DNA of 64,000 nt, from assembly GCF_000429625.1 (NCBI RefSeq), contig NZ_AUCF01000004.1, forward strand, positions 186,001-250,000. Reading direction: 5' to 3'. The DNA is from Azospirillum halopraeferens DSM 3675. GTDB taxonomy: Bacteria; Pseudomonadota; Alphaproteobacteria; Azospirillales; Azospirillaceae. Shown in pieces: positions 55,681-64,000 of the stretch (position 1 is the stretch's first letter; the number at the start of each line of letters is the position of its first letter). The translations under genes were made by a program, and so were the position numbers. The notes beneath the pieces were generated by a model. It did not search any database. It was not told the origin of the DNA and saw only the letters and a list, made by a program, of their open reading frames with translations.

Positions 55681-56510
55681 AACGGTTCGGCTTCCTGGCC
55701 TGGGCGCTGTGGTTCGGCTACGCCTTCCTGTACGTGCCGATCGGGCTGCTCATCCTCTATTCGTTCAACGACAGCCGGCTGGTCACGGTGTGGGGCGGCT
55801 TCTCCACCCGCTGGTACGGCGAGCTGATGCGCAACGACCAGCTCATCGATGCGGCCCTGCTGTCGCTGCGCATCGCCGCCAGTTCGGCCACCTTCGCGGT
55901 CGTCCTGGGCACCATGGCGGGGCTGGCGATGGTGCGCTTCGGGCGGTTCCGCGGCCGCACCCTGTTCGGCGGCATGATCACCGCGCCGCTGGTGATGCCG
56001 GAGGTGATCACCGGCCTGTCGCTGCTGCTGTTGTTCGTGGCCATGGAACAGCTCGTCGGCTGGCCGGCGGGGCGGGGCGTGACCACGATCACCATCGCCC
56101 ACACCACCTTCTCCATGGCCTATGTGGCGGTGATCGTGCAGTCGCGCCTGGTCAGTCTGGACGAAAGCCTGGAAGAGGCGGCCATGGACCTGGGCGCCCG
56201 CCCGGCCAAGGTCTTCTTCGTGATCACCCTGCCGATCATCGCGCCGGCCATCGTCTCGGGCTGGCTGCTGGCCTTCACCCTGTCGCTGGACGACCTGGTG
56301 ATCGCCAGCTTCGTGTCCGGGCCGGGCTCCACGACGCTGCCCATGGTGATCTTCTCGTCGGTGAAATTCGGCGTCAGTCCGCAGATCAACGCGCTGGCGA
56401 CCATCATCGTGCTGGTGGTCGCCACCGGAATCTTCATCGCCAGCCTGTTGATGGCCCGGCAGGAAAAGCAAAGGCAGAGGGACGAGCAAATGGCGTTGCA
56501 GGGGGGGTAA
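55677..56510 (+). CDS. potI: Polyamine ABC transporter permease PotI
   Basis: A 277-residue permease with six helices. Segments include LYSFNDSRLVTVWGGFSTRW, AAMDLGARPAKVFFVITLPI (EAA loop) and SLDDLVIASFVSGPGSTTLP, all typical of PotC/PotI. It overlaps potH by 4 bases and ends the polyamine importer operon. Confidence 0.95.
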   Translation: MKRFGFLAWALWFGYAFLYVPIGLLILYSFNDSRLVTVWGGFSTRWYGELMRNDQLIDAALLSLRIAASSATFAVVLGTMAGLAMVRFGRFRGRTLFGGMITAPLVMPEVITGLSLLLLFVAMEQLVGWPAGRGVTTITIAHTTFSMAYVAVIVQSRLVSLDESLEEAAMDLGARPAKVFFVITLPIIAPAIVSGWLLAFTLSLDDLVIASFVSGPGSTTLPMVIFSSVKFGVSPQINALATIIVLVVATGIFIASLLMARQEKQRQRDEQMALQGG

Positions 56511-56626
56511 TCCGCTGCCGATTCCGGGTGGTCATGCGTGCCCGGCATGGCCGCCCGGCGACGCCTGGAACCGTGAACGGATCTTTGCTATTCTTCACGC
56601 ATCGTCAACAGCGCACGAGGCGTGAC

Positions 56627-56728
56627 ATGCTTACCGTCCTTTGGTTTCCGATGATCCGTCTGGGTTTTGCGAACCCCTTCGCCACTCTTTTCGCGCCGCG
56701 CCGCCGGCATCCGGCCGACCGCCGCTAG
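56627..56728 (+). CDS. Possible 33-residue protein
   Basis: A short ORF (MLTVLWFPMIRLGFANPF, ending Arg/Pro-rich) with GAGG 7 bases before the ATG and a TATTCT-like -10 about 30 bases upstream (56589-56594). It lies between potI and the convergent GT61-like gene. The mix of a hydrophobic first half and basic tail is odd for random sequence, but I recognise no family, so it is tentative. Confidence 0.35.
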   Translation: MLTVLWFPMIRLGFANPFATLFAPRRRHPADRR

Positions 56729-56744
56729 CGCGCCGCCCGACCCC

Positions 56745-57740
56745 TCACCGGACGCCCAGGGCGTCCAGCCGATCCAGCAGATCCGCCACCGGCACCGCAT
56801 AATCGCAATGGTGTGCGGCCGTGTGGCTGCCGGGGACGTCGGCGCCGGGAACCTCCGCGTAGCGCATCCCCCGACCGGCGGCGAGACGGCCGAAGAACGG
56901 CTGGCGCACGCTGCCGCGCAGTTCCACCACCGTGGCGTCCGCCGGCGCGAACAGCAGGTTCGTGAACGCCGCGCCATGGCCGCCGACGATGACGTCGGCA
57001 CCGGCGAACAGCGCCACCTGCTCCACGAAGCTCATGGCCCCCGGATCGACGCTGCGGAAGCCGCGCGGCTCCAGGGCATTGGCCACCTCGTCCTCGTTCA
57101 CCGGCGTGCGCCGTCCCGTGGTACCGCGGCGCACGAACAGGCGACGGGCTACTTCCACCGGCGGCAGCAGGGCGCGGGTGCGGCCCAGCACGACGCCCCA
57201 CAGGGCCGCCGCCCGGTCGCGGGCGGGCAGGGGCACCACCAGGTCGGGGTAGTCGGTCCATTCGTCGCCGGCGACGAACAGGTCGAACCCGTCGAGCCCG
57301 AGCCCCAGCACCATCACCTGGAGCGCCTCCAGCGCCCGTCCCGAGGGCGGGCGGTCCAGCACGACGCGCCGCTCGCCACCGTCGGGCACCAGCGCGCGCA
57401 CCGCCAGCCGCGGCAGGAAGTCCACCAGCCAGTGGAAGTAGTTGTCGGAGCAGCCCATGGCGAAATAGCGCCCCGGCGGTGCCGGCCGGTCGAGCGCCTG
57501 CACGAAGCCGGGGGGCGGCGGGGCGCCGACCATGGCGTATTTGGCGGGTGCGAAGATGCCGAAGGCCGGGAAGCAGTGCAGGTCCCGCGTCACCGGAAAG
57601 GTCAGCGGGTTGTGCAGGACGCAGCCCTGCGCAAAGTGCACCGCCGCCGTGGCGCCGTCGTCCGTGCGCAGGCCGCGGGCGCCGCCGACGCCGGAATCCA
57701 GATAGTGTTCCAGATCGACGCCGGTGATGATCGTGGCCAC
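56745..57740 (-). CDS. Glycosyltransferase family 61-like protein (DUF563)
   Basis: A 331-residue protein resembling GT61/DUF563 enzymes that add sugars to glycans. The family region includes GCSDNYFHWLVDFLPRLAVR (about residues 100-120) and, near the end, GGHGAAFTNLLFAP, followed by VVELRG. Start is uncertain: GTG 57740 gives VATIITGVDLEHYLDS with GGAGG about 11 bases upstream. A longer frame to 57932 would cross the promoter region of aguA and looks non-coding. It is divergent from aguA. Confidence 0.8.
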   Translation of the reverse strand: MATIITGVDLEHYLDSGVGGARGLRTDDGATAAVHFAQGCVLHNPLTFPVTRDLHCFPAFGIFAPAKYAMVGAPPPPGFVQALDRPAPPGRYFAMGCSDNYFHWLVDFLPRLAVRALVPDGGERRVVLDRPPSGRALEALQVMVLGLGLDGFDLFVAGDEWTDYPDLVVPLPARDRAAALWGVVLGRTRALLPPVEVARRLFVRRGTTGRRTPVNEDEVANALEPRGFRSVDPGAMSFVEQVALFAGADVIVGGHGAAFTNLLFAPADATVVELRGSVRQPFFGRLAAGRGMRYAEVPGADVPGSHTAAHHCDYAVPVADLLDRLDALGVR

Positions 57741-57930
57741 GGGTATCCATGCCTCCGCCGGTGTGGGTAGCCCTCCGGTTCTACCCTGCGCCCGGCGCGC
57801 CGTCACCGGTTGTGCTCTCCCTGCCGGCTGCCCCCATCCCCGCCATTGCCAAATCCGCACCCGGATGTTTAGGGTTCGCACGAGCGGACCGGACGCGAAC
57901 CGGGACGCCGAACGGGAAGGGGGGCAGAGC

Positions 57931-58962
57931 ATGACGGCACCGGCAACGACACCGGCCGCGGACGGTTTCTACATGCCCGGCGAATGGGAACCCCACGCCC
58001 GCTGCTGGATGGCGTGGCCCTGCCGGCCGGAGACCTGGCCCGACGACGGCATCGAGGCGGCGCGCGCCGCCTACGCCGAGGTGGCGCGGGCGATCGCCCG
58101 GTTCGAGCCGGTGACCATGGTCTGCGATCCCGACGACGTGCCGGAGGCATCGCTGGCCTGCGGCGGCGGCGGCGTGCAGATCCTGCCCATGCCCATCTCC
58201 GATTCGTGGATCCGCGACACCGGTCCGTCCTTCCTGATCGACGGCAAGGGGCGGGCGGCGGGGGTCCACTGGCGCTTCAACGCCTGGGGCGGCAATTACC
58301 CCGAGTGCGACCGCGACCGCGAGATCGGCCGCCTGATCCTGGAACACCAGAAGCTGCCCCGCTACGCCGCACCGCTGATCATGGAGGGCGGCGCCTTCCA
58401 TGTGGACGGCGAGGGCACGCTGCTGACGACCGAGCAGTGCCTGCTCAACCCCAACCGCAACCCCGGCCTGTCGCGCGACGCGATCGAGACGCTGCTGATG
58501 GACCATCTCAGCGTCTCCCGGGTGATCTGGCTGGGCGAGGGCTACCAGGACGACGAGACGGACGGCCACATCGACGAGATCGCGCTGTTCGTGAAGCCCG
58601 GCGTGGTCATGGCCATCGTCACCGACGACCCCGCCGACCCCAATTTCCGCATCTTCCAGGACAACCTGGACCGCCTGAAGAAGGCCCGCGACGCGCAGGG
58701 GCGGGAGCTGGAGATCATCCCCGTCCGTCAGCCCGGACGGCGCGACCGCGACGGGGTGCGCCTGACGCTGTCCTACACGAACCTGTACATCGCCAACGGC
58801 GGCATCGTCATGCCCGCCTTCGAAGACGCCGCCGACGACGATGCCTACCGCACGGTGCGCAGGGCCTTCCCCGACCGCGAGGTGATCCAGATCCCCGCCC
58901 TCGACATCGTCCGCGGCGGTGGCGGCATCCACTGCATCACCCAGCAGCAGCCGGCGGCGTGA
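57931..58962 (+). CDS. aguA: Agmatine deiminase
   Basis: A 343-residue enzyme hydrolysing agmatine to N-carbamoylputrescine and ammonia in the arginine-to-putrescine route. It has the guanidino-group-modifying fold: MPGEWEPHARCWMAWP near the start, DSWIRDTGP, GAFHVDGEGTLLTTEQC, DETDGHIDE, and the catalytic Cys in GGGGIHCITQQ at the C-terminus. ATG 57931 follows GGAAGGGGGG. No aguB is next to it. Placement after a polyamine importer fits polyamine metabolism. Confidence 0.96.
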   Translation: MTAPATTPAADGFYMPGEWEPHARCWMAWPCRPETWPDDGIEAARAAYAEVARAIARFEPVTMVCDPDDVPEASLACGGGGVQILPMPISDSWIRDTGPSFLIDGKGRAAGVHWRFNAWGGNYPECDRDREIGRLILEHQKLPRYAAPLIMEGGAFHVDGEGTLLTTEQCLLNPNRNPGLSRDAIETLLMDHLSVSRVIWLGEGYQDDETDGHIDEIALFVKPGVVMAIVTDDPADPNFRIFQDNLDRLKKARDAQGRELEIIPVRQPGRRDRDGVRLTLSYTNLYIANGGIVMPAFEDAADDDAYRTVRRAFPDREVIQIPALDIVRGGGGIHCITQQQPAA

Positions 58963-59020
58963 CCGCACCCGGAAGGATACCGATGCCTCTCCGCCTCCGT
59001 CCCCTTTGCTCCCCGGCCGG

Positions 59021-61096
59021 ATGAGCGACGATCCGCTGACCCGGCTGCGCGCGGCGGTCGCCCACCACCAGGCCGGGCGGCTGACCGAGGCGGAGCCCCT
59101 GTATGCCGATCTGGTGGCGGACATCCCCGGCTTCGCGGACGCGCTTCACCTGTACGGCGTTCTGTGCGCGCAGACCGGCCGCAACGCCCGCGCCCTGGAG
59201 CTGATCGGCAACGCCATCGCCCGCAACGGCAACGCCGCGGCCTATCACGCCAATTTCGCCCGGGCCCTGCGCGCCGAGGGGCGGCTGCCGGAGGCGGCCG
59301 ACAGTCTGCGCCGTGCCATTGCCCTTCAGCCCGCGGCGGACGCCTTCTTCAGCCTGGGCAACGTGCTGAAGCAGGCCGGACAGACCGCCGAGGCCACGGA
59401 GCGCTACCGGGACGCGCTGGCCCTGAAGCCCGACTTCGTGGACGCCCGCATCAACGCGGCCGCAGCGCTCGACGCGCTGGACCGCCGGAACGAGGCGCTG
59501 GCGCACCTGCGCCTTGCGTTGGCCACCGCACCGGCCAACCCCACGGTGCTGTACAACCTCGCCCGCACGGAACAGGCGTTCGGCGCCCCGGACCGGGCCG
59601 TCGCGGGGTATCGCCGCGCCCTGCGCGCGGACCCCGGATTCGAGGGGGCGGCGGCCAATCTCGGCGCGGCCCTGCTCGACGCCCATCGCCCCGCCGCCGC
59701 GCTGACGGTGCTGCGCCGTCTTGTGGCGGCGGCACCGGATCGGCCGGACCGGCTGCTGCCTCTCGCCACCGCGCTGGCCGATGCCGGCGCCACCGATGCG
59801 GCGCTGGCCGCCTTCCGCCGCCTGATGGCGCTGACCCCGCAAGACCCCACCCCGTGGCAGCGCTCGGCCGAAGCGCTGGAGGCCGCCGGCCGGCCGGGCG
59901 AGGCGGCGGCAATCCTGGTGGAGGTGGGGCGCCTGGGCCGGTGCGGCCGGTTCCATTGGAAGACCGCGTACTATCATCTGGTCCGCCTGTGCAACACGCG
60001 GCTGGCCGAGGGCCGCCCGGACCGTGTGGCGGCGCTGCTGTCGGCGGTGATCGCGGCGTGGCGCGGCGTGGATGGCGAACTGCAGGCGTGGGCGCTGTTC
60101 CTGCAGGGGTCGCTGGCCGTGCTGCGGGACGACGGCGACCGGGCGCGCGACGCCTTCGCGGCGGCGCGCCCGTACCTGCCGTTCCTGGTCCATGTGCCGG
60201 TGGGTGACGCCTTCGCCCGTCGCGTCGAGGCTCTGCCGGCCGCGGCGGTGGCGGAGTCGGAGGCGGCCTTCGTCGCGGAATCCATCGTCCAACCCGGCAG
60301 CGGACCGGTGGTGATCGCGGCCTGCGATGCCGGCTACCTCCGCCGCTTCGCCCCGCTGTACCTGTCCGCGCTGGAGCGGTTCGCCGCGGCGGGCCAGGTC
60401 GTCCATCTGCACGTCGTCGATCCGGCGCCCGACACCCCGGCCGTCATGGCCGCGCTGGCCGCCGGCCGGCACCGCTGCCGCCCGGGCTGGAGCCACGAGG
60501 CGGCGCCGGCCGGGCTGAGCGCCGAGGCGCGGACCACCTACTACACCTTCGCCCGCTTCCTGCGGCTGGGGGAGCTGGCCGCCCGCTATCGCACGCCGCT
60601 GCTGGTCACGGACATCGACGCCTGCATCCTGTCCGATCCCGCGGCCTTCACGGCGCCGCTCACCGAAGACCGCCCCCTGGCCCTGCAGCATTTCCCCGGC
60701 AATCTGGCGCGGCTGTACGACGGCATCGGCGGCGGCCTGGTGGCGCTGCGGCCGGAGCCGCCGGTGCTGGCCCTGTTCGACCGCATCCGGCGCTTTCTTC
60801 TGTCGTGGACGGCGGAGCGGACGCTGTCCTACTTCCTCGACCAGGTTGCCCTGGTGGCCGGGCTCGACGACGCGACCCGCCGCGGCGTGGCGCCGGGCAT
60901 CCTGCCGGTCCGTGCGGAGGGCCGTCTGTTCCTCTGCGGAGAGGGCCGGTTCGTGCAGATTCTCGACGAAAAGAACCGGCCGGGCTTCGATGGAACCGTG
61001 CGGCGGCTCGTCGACGACCTCGTGACCGCGGGGCCGCCCGTCGAACCGCACGCCGAGCGGGAGCGCATTCTCCGCGCCCTGGGGACCGCCGGCTGA
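59021..61096 (+). CDS. TPR protein with C-terminal glycosyltransferase-like domain
   Basis: A 691-residue protein. Residues 1-320 hold about eight tetratricopeptide-like repeats (for example GRLPEAADSLRRAIALQP, ALRADPGFEGAAANLGAALL). A helical linker follows. The C-terminal part (about 425-690) has VVIAACDAGYLRRFAPLYL and YTFARFLRLGELAARYRTPL, then LVTDIDACI. The D-I-D stretch is DxD-like, as in GT-A glycosyltransferases, but the family is not certain. There is no signal peptide. ATG 59021 is used; the track before it is the aguA end. Target and donor are unknown. Confidence 0.75.
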   Translation: MSDDPLTRLRAAVAHHQAGRLTEAEPLYADLVADIPGFADALHLYGVLCAQTGRNARALELIGNAIARNGNAAAYHANFARALRAEGRLPEAADSLRRAIALQPAADAFFSLGNVLKQAGQTAEATERYRDALALKPDFVDARINAAAALDALDRRNEALAHLRLALATAPANPTVLYNLARTEQAFGAPDRAVAGYRRALRADPGFEGAAANLGAALLDAHRPAAALTVLRRLVAAAPDRPDRLLPLATALADAGATDAALAAFRRLMALTPQDPTPWQRSAEALEAAGRPGEAAAILVEVGRLGRCGRFHWKTAYYHLVRLCNTRLAEGRPDRVAALLSAVIAAWRGVDGELQAWALFLQGSLAVLRDDGDRARDAFAAARPYLPFLVHVPVGDAFARRVEALPAAAVAESEAAFVAESIVQPGSGPVVIAACDAGYLRRFAPLYLSALERFAAAGQVVHLHVVDPAPDTPAVMAALAAGRHRCRPGWSHEAAPAGLSAEARTTYYTFARFLRLGELAARYRTPLLVTDIDACILSDPAAFTAPLTEDRPLALQHFPGNLARLYDGIGGGLVALRPEPPVLALFDRIRRFLLSWTAERTLSYFLDQVALVAGLDDATRRGVAPGILPVRAEGRLFLCGEGRFVQILDEKNRPGFDGTVRRLVDDLVTAGPPVEPHAERERILRALGTAG

Positions 61097-61121
61097 ACCT
61101 CCGGCCGTCCCCGTTCAGGCC

Positions 61122-61589
61122 TCAGTACCGGGCGTACACCGTGGTGCCCGCGGAACCGCCGAAGGTCAGCACCTCGTAGGGTTCGCCGGGGATGTCCATG
61201 CCCGGCGCGCTCTGCGGCATGCCCGGCACGGCCAGCCCCTTGATGGCCGGCTTCTCGCTCAGCATCCGGCGCACGTCGGCGGCCGGCACATGGCCTTCGA
61301 GCAGATAGCCGCCGACCTCTGCGGTGTGGCACGACCCCATGGTCTCCGGCACGCCCCTGGCCATCTTCAGCGGCCAGACGTCGTCCATGTCGTGGACGCG
61401 CAGGGTGAAGCCGGCCTCCTTCATGTGGTCGATCCAGGCGCCGCAGCAGCCGCAGCTCGGCGACTTCCACACCTCCACCACCGTGCCGGCGGCGGCCGGG
61501 GCGGTGGTCAGCACCGGCGTGCCGATGACGACCGCGCCGACCGCAACGGCGGCGGCGGCGAGGGAGAGCAGGTATTTGCGAGGCATCAT
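61122..61589 (-). CDS. DUF411 metal-binding protein, exported
   Basis: A 155-residue protein with an N-terminal signal or anchor (about 5-30). DUF411 hallmarks are VEVWKSPSCGCCGAW, MGSCHTAEVGGYLLEGHVPA and GLAVPGMPQSAPGMD. DUF411 proteins are periplasmic, often copper- or silver-associated. ATG 61589 has GGAG 9 bases upstream. It lies divergent from copA, whose promoter carries a CueR-type operator, so both may respond to copper. Confidence 0.92.
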   Translation of the reverse strand: MMPRKYLLSLAAAAVAVGAVVIGTPVLTTAPAAAGTVVEVWKSPSCGCCGAWIDHMKEAGFTLRVHDMDDVWPLKMARGVPETMGSCHTAEVGGYLLEGHVPAADVRRMLSEKPAIKGLAVPGMPQSAPGMDIPGEPYEVLTFGGSAGTTVYARY

Positions 61590-61764
61590 GGCAGGGGAAC
61601 TCCTGTTCGCTCGGCCGGCGCCGATGGGGAAAGGGGTGAGCGGACGGCGGCCGGACCGGTGAGGAGCCTGCAACCGGACACCCCGGCGGCGCCTTGATCA
61701 GGATCATGACCGCCGTCTGCGGTTGACGACGCAGATGGGGTGCGGGGCTGCGTCACGAAACCCC

Positions 61765-61795
61765 TTGACCTTCCCGTTGCAGGAAGGTCCATCCA
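61765..61795 (+). promoter_or_regulatory. CueR-type promoter of copA
   Basis: TTGACC (61765-61770), a 19-base spacer and CATCCA (61790-61795) frame the dyad ACCTTCC-N7-GGAAGGT (61768-61788). The dyad and long spacer match copper-responsive MerR-family (CueR) promoters of copA. No merR-type gene is in the window. Confidence 0.85.
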
Positions 61796-61825
61796 TAAGG
61801 GCAGCGTGAAAAACGACGGGAGCCC

Positions 61826-64000
61826 ATGATGGCGGACGTGGCTGCACGGGACGGGATGACGGGCGCCGGGGCCGGCGTCCGCCCGAACGCCGAGATCGAC
61901 CTCGGCATCGGCGGAATGACCTGCGCGTCGTGCGTCGGGCGGGTGGAGAAGGCGATCCGCCGGGTGCCCGGGGTTGCTTACGTGGCGGTCAACCTGGCGA
62001 CCGAGCGGGCCCGCGTCACCTTCTCCGGCGCGCCCGATCCCGCGGCTGTGGCGGAGGCGGTGGAGGCCGCCGGCTTCACCGCGGCGGCGGGCGAGGTCGA
62101 TCTGCGCATCGACGGGATGACGTGCGCGTCCTGCGTCGGCCGGGTCGAGAAGGCGCTGAAGCGGGTGCCGGGTGTCACCGCCGCCGCCGTTAACCTGGCG
62201 ACGGAGCGCGCCCGCGTCACCGGCCACGGCCTGGATGCCGCCCGGCTTGTGGAGGCGGTGGAGTCCGCCGGCTTCGGCGCCGCGGTGCCGGACGAGGAGG
62301 ACGTGGCCGTCGCCGCGCCCGACGAGGCCGCGGAGCGCAGCCGCCGCGACCTGCTGCACGTCGCCGCCGCCGGCCTGCTGTCGCTGCCGCTGGTGGCCGG
62401 CATGGCCGGGGAGATGCTGGGCTTCGCCGTCATGCCGCCGGGCTGGCTGCAATTCCTGCTGGCGACGCCGGTGCAGTTCTGGCTGGGCCGGCGGTTCTAC
62501 GTCGCGGGCTGGAAGGCGGTGCGCGCCGGCACCGGCAACATGGACCTGCTGGTGGCGCTGGGCACCTCGGCCGCCTGGGGCCTCAGCACCTGGATGCTGC
62601 TGACCGCCGGCCACGGCGGGCACCCGCCGCTCTATTTCGAAACATCGGCCGTCCTCATCACCTTCGTGCTGCTGGGCAAGTGGCTGGAGGCGCGGGCCAA
62701 GGGGCAGACCGCCGCCGCCATCCGGGCGCTGATGGACCTGCGCCCCGACACCGCCCGGCTGCGCCGCAACGGCACCGACGTGGAGGTGCCGGTGGGCCGG
62801 GTGCGGGTCGGCGACCTGGTGGTGGTGCGGCCGGGCGAGCGGGTGCCGGTGGACGGCACGGTGGTCGAGGGCAGCGGCAGCATCGACGAGAGCATGCTGA
62901 CCGGCGAACCCCTGCCGGTGGAGAAGGGCGAAGGGGCGGCGGTCACCGGCGGCTCCATCGACGTGGACGGGCTGTTCGTGGTGCGCACGACGGCGGTCGG
63001 GGCCGAGACCATGCTGGCGAAGATCGTCCGGCTGGTGGAAGGGGCGCAGGCGTCCAAGGCGCCCATCCAGCGCACCGTCGACCGGGTGTCCGCCGTCTTC
63101 GTGCCGGTGGTGCTGGTGATCGCCGCCGCGACCCTGGCCGGCTGGTGGCTGACCACCGGCCACGCGGAGACGGCCATCATCACGGCGGTGTCGGTGCTGG
63201 TCATCGCCTGCCCCTGCGCGCTGGGCCTTGCCACGCCCACCGCCATCATGGTGGGCACGGGGGCGGCGGCCCGCCACGGCATCCTGATCAAGGACGCCGA
63301 GGCGCTGGAGCGCGCCCACGCGGTGACCGCCGTCGCCTTCGACAAGACCGGTACCCTGACCGAGGGCAAGCCGCGGGTCACCGACCTGGTGCCGGCCGCG
63401 GGGGAGACCCCCGACGGCCTGCTGCACCGGGCCGCCGCGCTCCAGCAGGGCAGCGAGCACCCGCTGGCCCGCGCCGTGCTTGCCCGCGCCGAGGCGAGCG
63501 GGACGGGGGCGGCGGGCGCGCTGACGGACTTCCGGGCGCTGGCCGGGCGCGGCGTCAGCGGCACGGTCGACGGGATCCCCCTGCTGTTCGGCGCCCGCCG
63601 CCTGATGGCCGACCACGGCCTTGCCGACCCGGCGCTGGAGGCACGGGCGGCGACCCTGGAGGCGGCCGGGCGCACCGTATCGTGGCTGGCCGCGACGGGG
63701 CCGCAGGCGCGCGTGCTCGGCCTCGTCGCCTTCGGCGATACGGTGAAGGGGGCGGCCCGCGAGGCGGTGCGGGCGCTGCACGCCCGGGGCATCGCCGCGG
63801 TGATGGTCACCGGCGACAGCCGCGGCGCCGCCGAGGCGGTGGCGAAGGACCTGGGCATCGACCGCGTCGTCGCCGAGGTGCTGCCCGGCGACAAGGCCGA
63901 CGTGGTCGCCGCGCTGAAGCGGGAAGGCCGGGTGGTCGCCATGGTCGGCGACGGCATCAACGACGCCCCGGCGCTCGCCGCCGCCGACGTGGGCATCGCC
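61826..64000 (+). CDS. copA: Copper-translocating P1B-type ATPase (partial, 3' end outside window)
   Basis: The first 725 residues of a P-type Cu+ exporter. Two N-terminal HMA domains carry [14 protein letters not shown] and [14 protein letters not shown]. The actuator domain has TGEP, helix 6 has the metal-site CPC in [12 protein letters not shown], and phosphorylation is at DKTGTLTEG. The hinge [10 protein letters not shown] begins near the window edge. The gene starts at ATG 61826 or 61829, after a CueR-type promoter. The last two helices are off the right edge. It would pump Cu+ from cytosol to periplasm. Confidence 0.96.
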   Translation, partial: MMADVAARDGMTGAGAGVRPNAEIDLGIGGMTCASCVGRVEKAIRRVPGVAYVAVNLATERARVTFSGAPDPAAVAEAVEAAGFTAAAGEVDLRIDGMTCASCVGRVEKALKRVPGVTAAAVNLATERARVTGHGLDAARLVEAVESAGFGAAVPDEEDVAVAAPDEAAERSRRDLLHVAAAGLLSLPLVAGMAGEMLGFAVMPPGWLQFLLATPVQFWLGRRFYVAGWKAVRAGTGNMDLLVALGTSAAWGLSTWMLLTAGHGGHPPLYFETSAVLITFVLLGKWLEARAKGQTAAAIRALMDLRPDTARLRRNGTDVEVPVGRVRVGDLVVVRPGERVPVDGTVVEGSGSIDESMLTGEPLPVEKGEGAAVTGGSIDVDGLFVVRTTAVGAETMLAKIVRLVEGAQASKAPIQRTVDRVSAVFVPVVLVIAAATLAGWWLTTGHAETAIITAVSVLVIACPCALGLATPTAIMVGTGAAARHGILIKDAEALERAHAVTAVAFDKTGTLTEGKPRVTDLVPAAGETPDGLLHRAAALQQGSEHPLARAVLARAEASGTGAAGALTDFRALAGRGVSGTVDGIPLLFGARRLMADHGLADPALEARAATLEAAGRTVSWLAATGPQARVLGLVAFGDTVKGAAREAVRALHARGIAAVMVTGDSRGAAEAVAKDLGIDRVVAEVLPGDKADVVAALKREGRVVAMVGDGINDAPALAAADVGIA

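Noticed and set aside
1-64000. tRNA, rRNA, CRISPR, insertion sequences or prophage
   Set aside because: I saw no cloverleaf with CCA-compatible acceptor, no direct-repeat array, no transposase or integrase-like protein, and no region with clearly different base composition beyond short promoter gaps.

Overview
The window looks like a chromosomal segment of a very GC-rich alphaproteobacterium, most likely Rhodospirillales and close to the Azospirillaceae. I infer this from gene content and protein character and have run no search. The pointers are a small aa3-type cytochrome oxidase subunit IV, a DnaA-like HdaA beside purMN, a PHA phasin, an MHYT-PAS-kinase-receiver hybrid and an alphaproteobacterial-style divergent kdp locus. 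I saw no rRNA, tRNA, CRISPR array, insertion sequence or prophage. Almost all of the sequence is coding, and most neighbours are tightly packed or overlap by 4 bases.

Layout. 1-9.4 kb: the cut end of an oxidase subunit IV gene; purMN on the minus strand; divergent from it a five-gene unit (DUF2066 protein, CDP-alcohol phosphatidyltransferase, AI-2E-family membrane protein, hdaA, a variant SDR); then a two-subunit molybdenum hydroxylase of the IorAB type. 9.4-16.3 kb, all minus: MHYT hybrid kinase, a cobyrinate-synthase-like gene with degenerate active sites, cobA, an egtB without egtD, and a hypothetical gene. 16.3-24.8 kb: kdpFABC with an extra 27-residue membrane peptide upstream, divergent from kdpDE. 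24.8-37.7 kb: a GH17-GT2 beta-glucan enzyme, HIT, CsbD, a hemerythrin-like protein, typA, tamA, recJ, a frameshifted PIN toxin with its upstream partner, a TetR-like regulator, a phasin and a CsaA-like protein.

37.7-41 kb: a sulfonate/taurine/nitrate-type ABC importer with an OsmC protein. 41-42.4 kb: small exported proteins, including a lipid-anchored cytochrome c. 42.4-51.8 kb: a ureide catabolic cluster made of a GntR regulator, allophanate hydrolase, biuret hydrolase, a BiuH paralogue that may be a triuret hydrolase, a complete BMP-type ABC importer and a cupin. Together these could import triuret or biuret and degrade it to ammonia and CO2 as a nitrogen source.

52.2-56.5 kb: a potFGHI polyamine importer. 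56.6-61.1 kb: a possible 33-residue ORF, a GT61-like glycosyltransferase, agmatine deiminase (a polyamine-pathway enzyme fitting the importer) and a TPR-glycosyltransferase-like protein. 61.1-64 kb: a DUF411 protein divergent from copA, a copper-exporting P1B-ATPase cut by the window end and preceded by a near-classical CueR promoter.

The observations most worth following up are the biuret/triuret cluster, the CobB-like protein missing its key catalytic residues, purM without a usable ATG/GTG/TTG at its expected start, the frameshifted PIN gene, and the small peptide at the head of the kdp operon.
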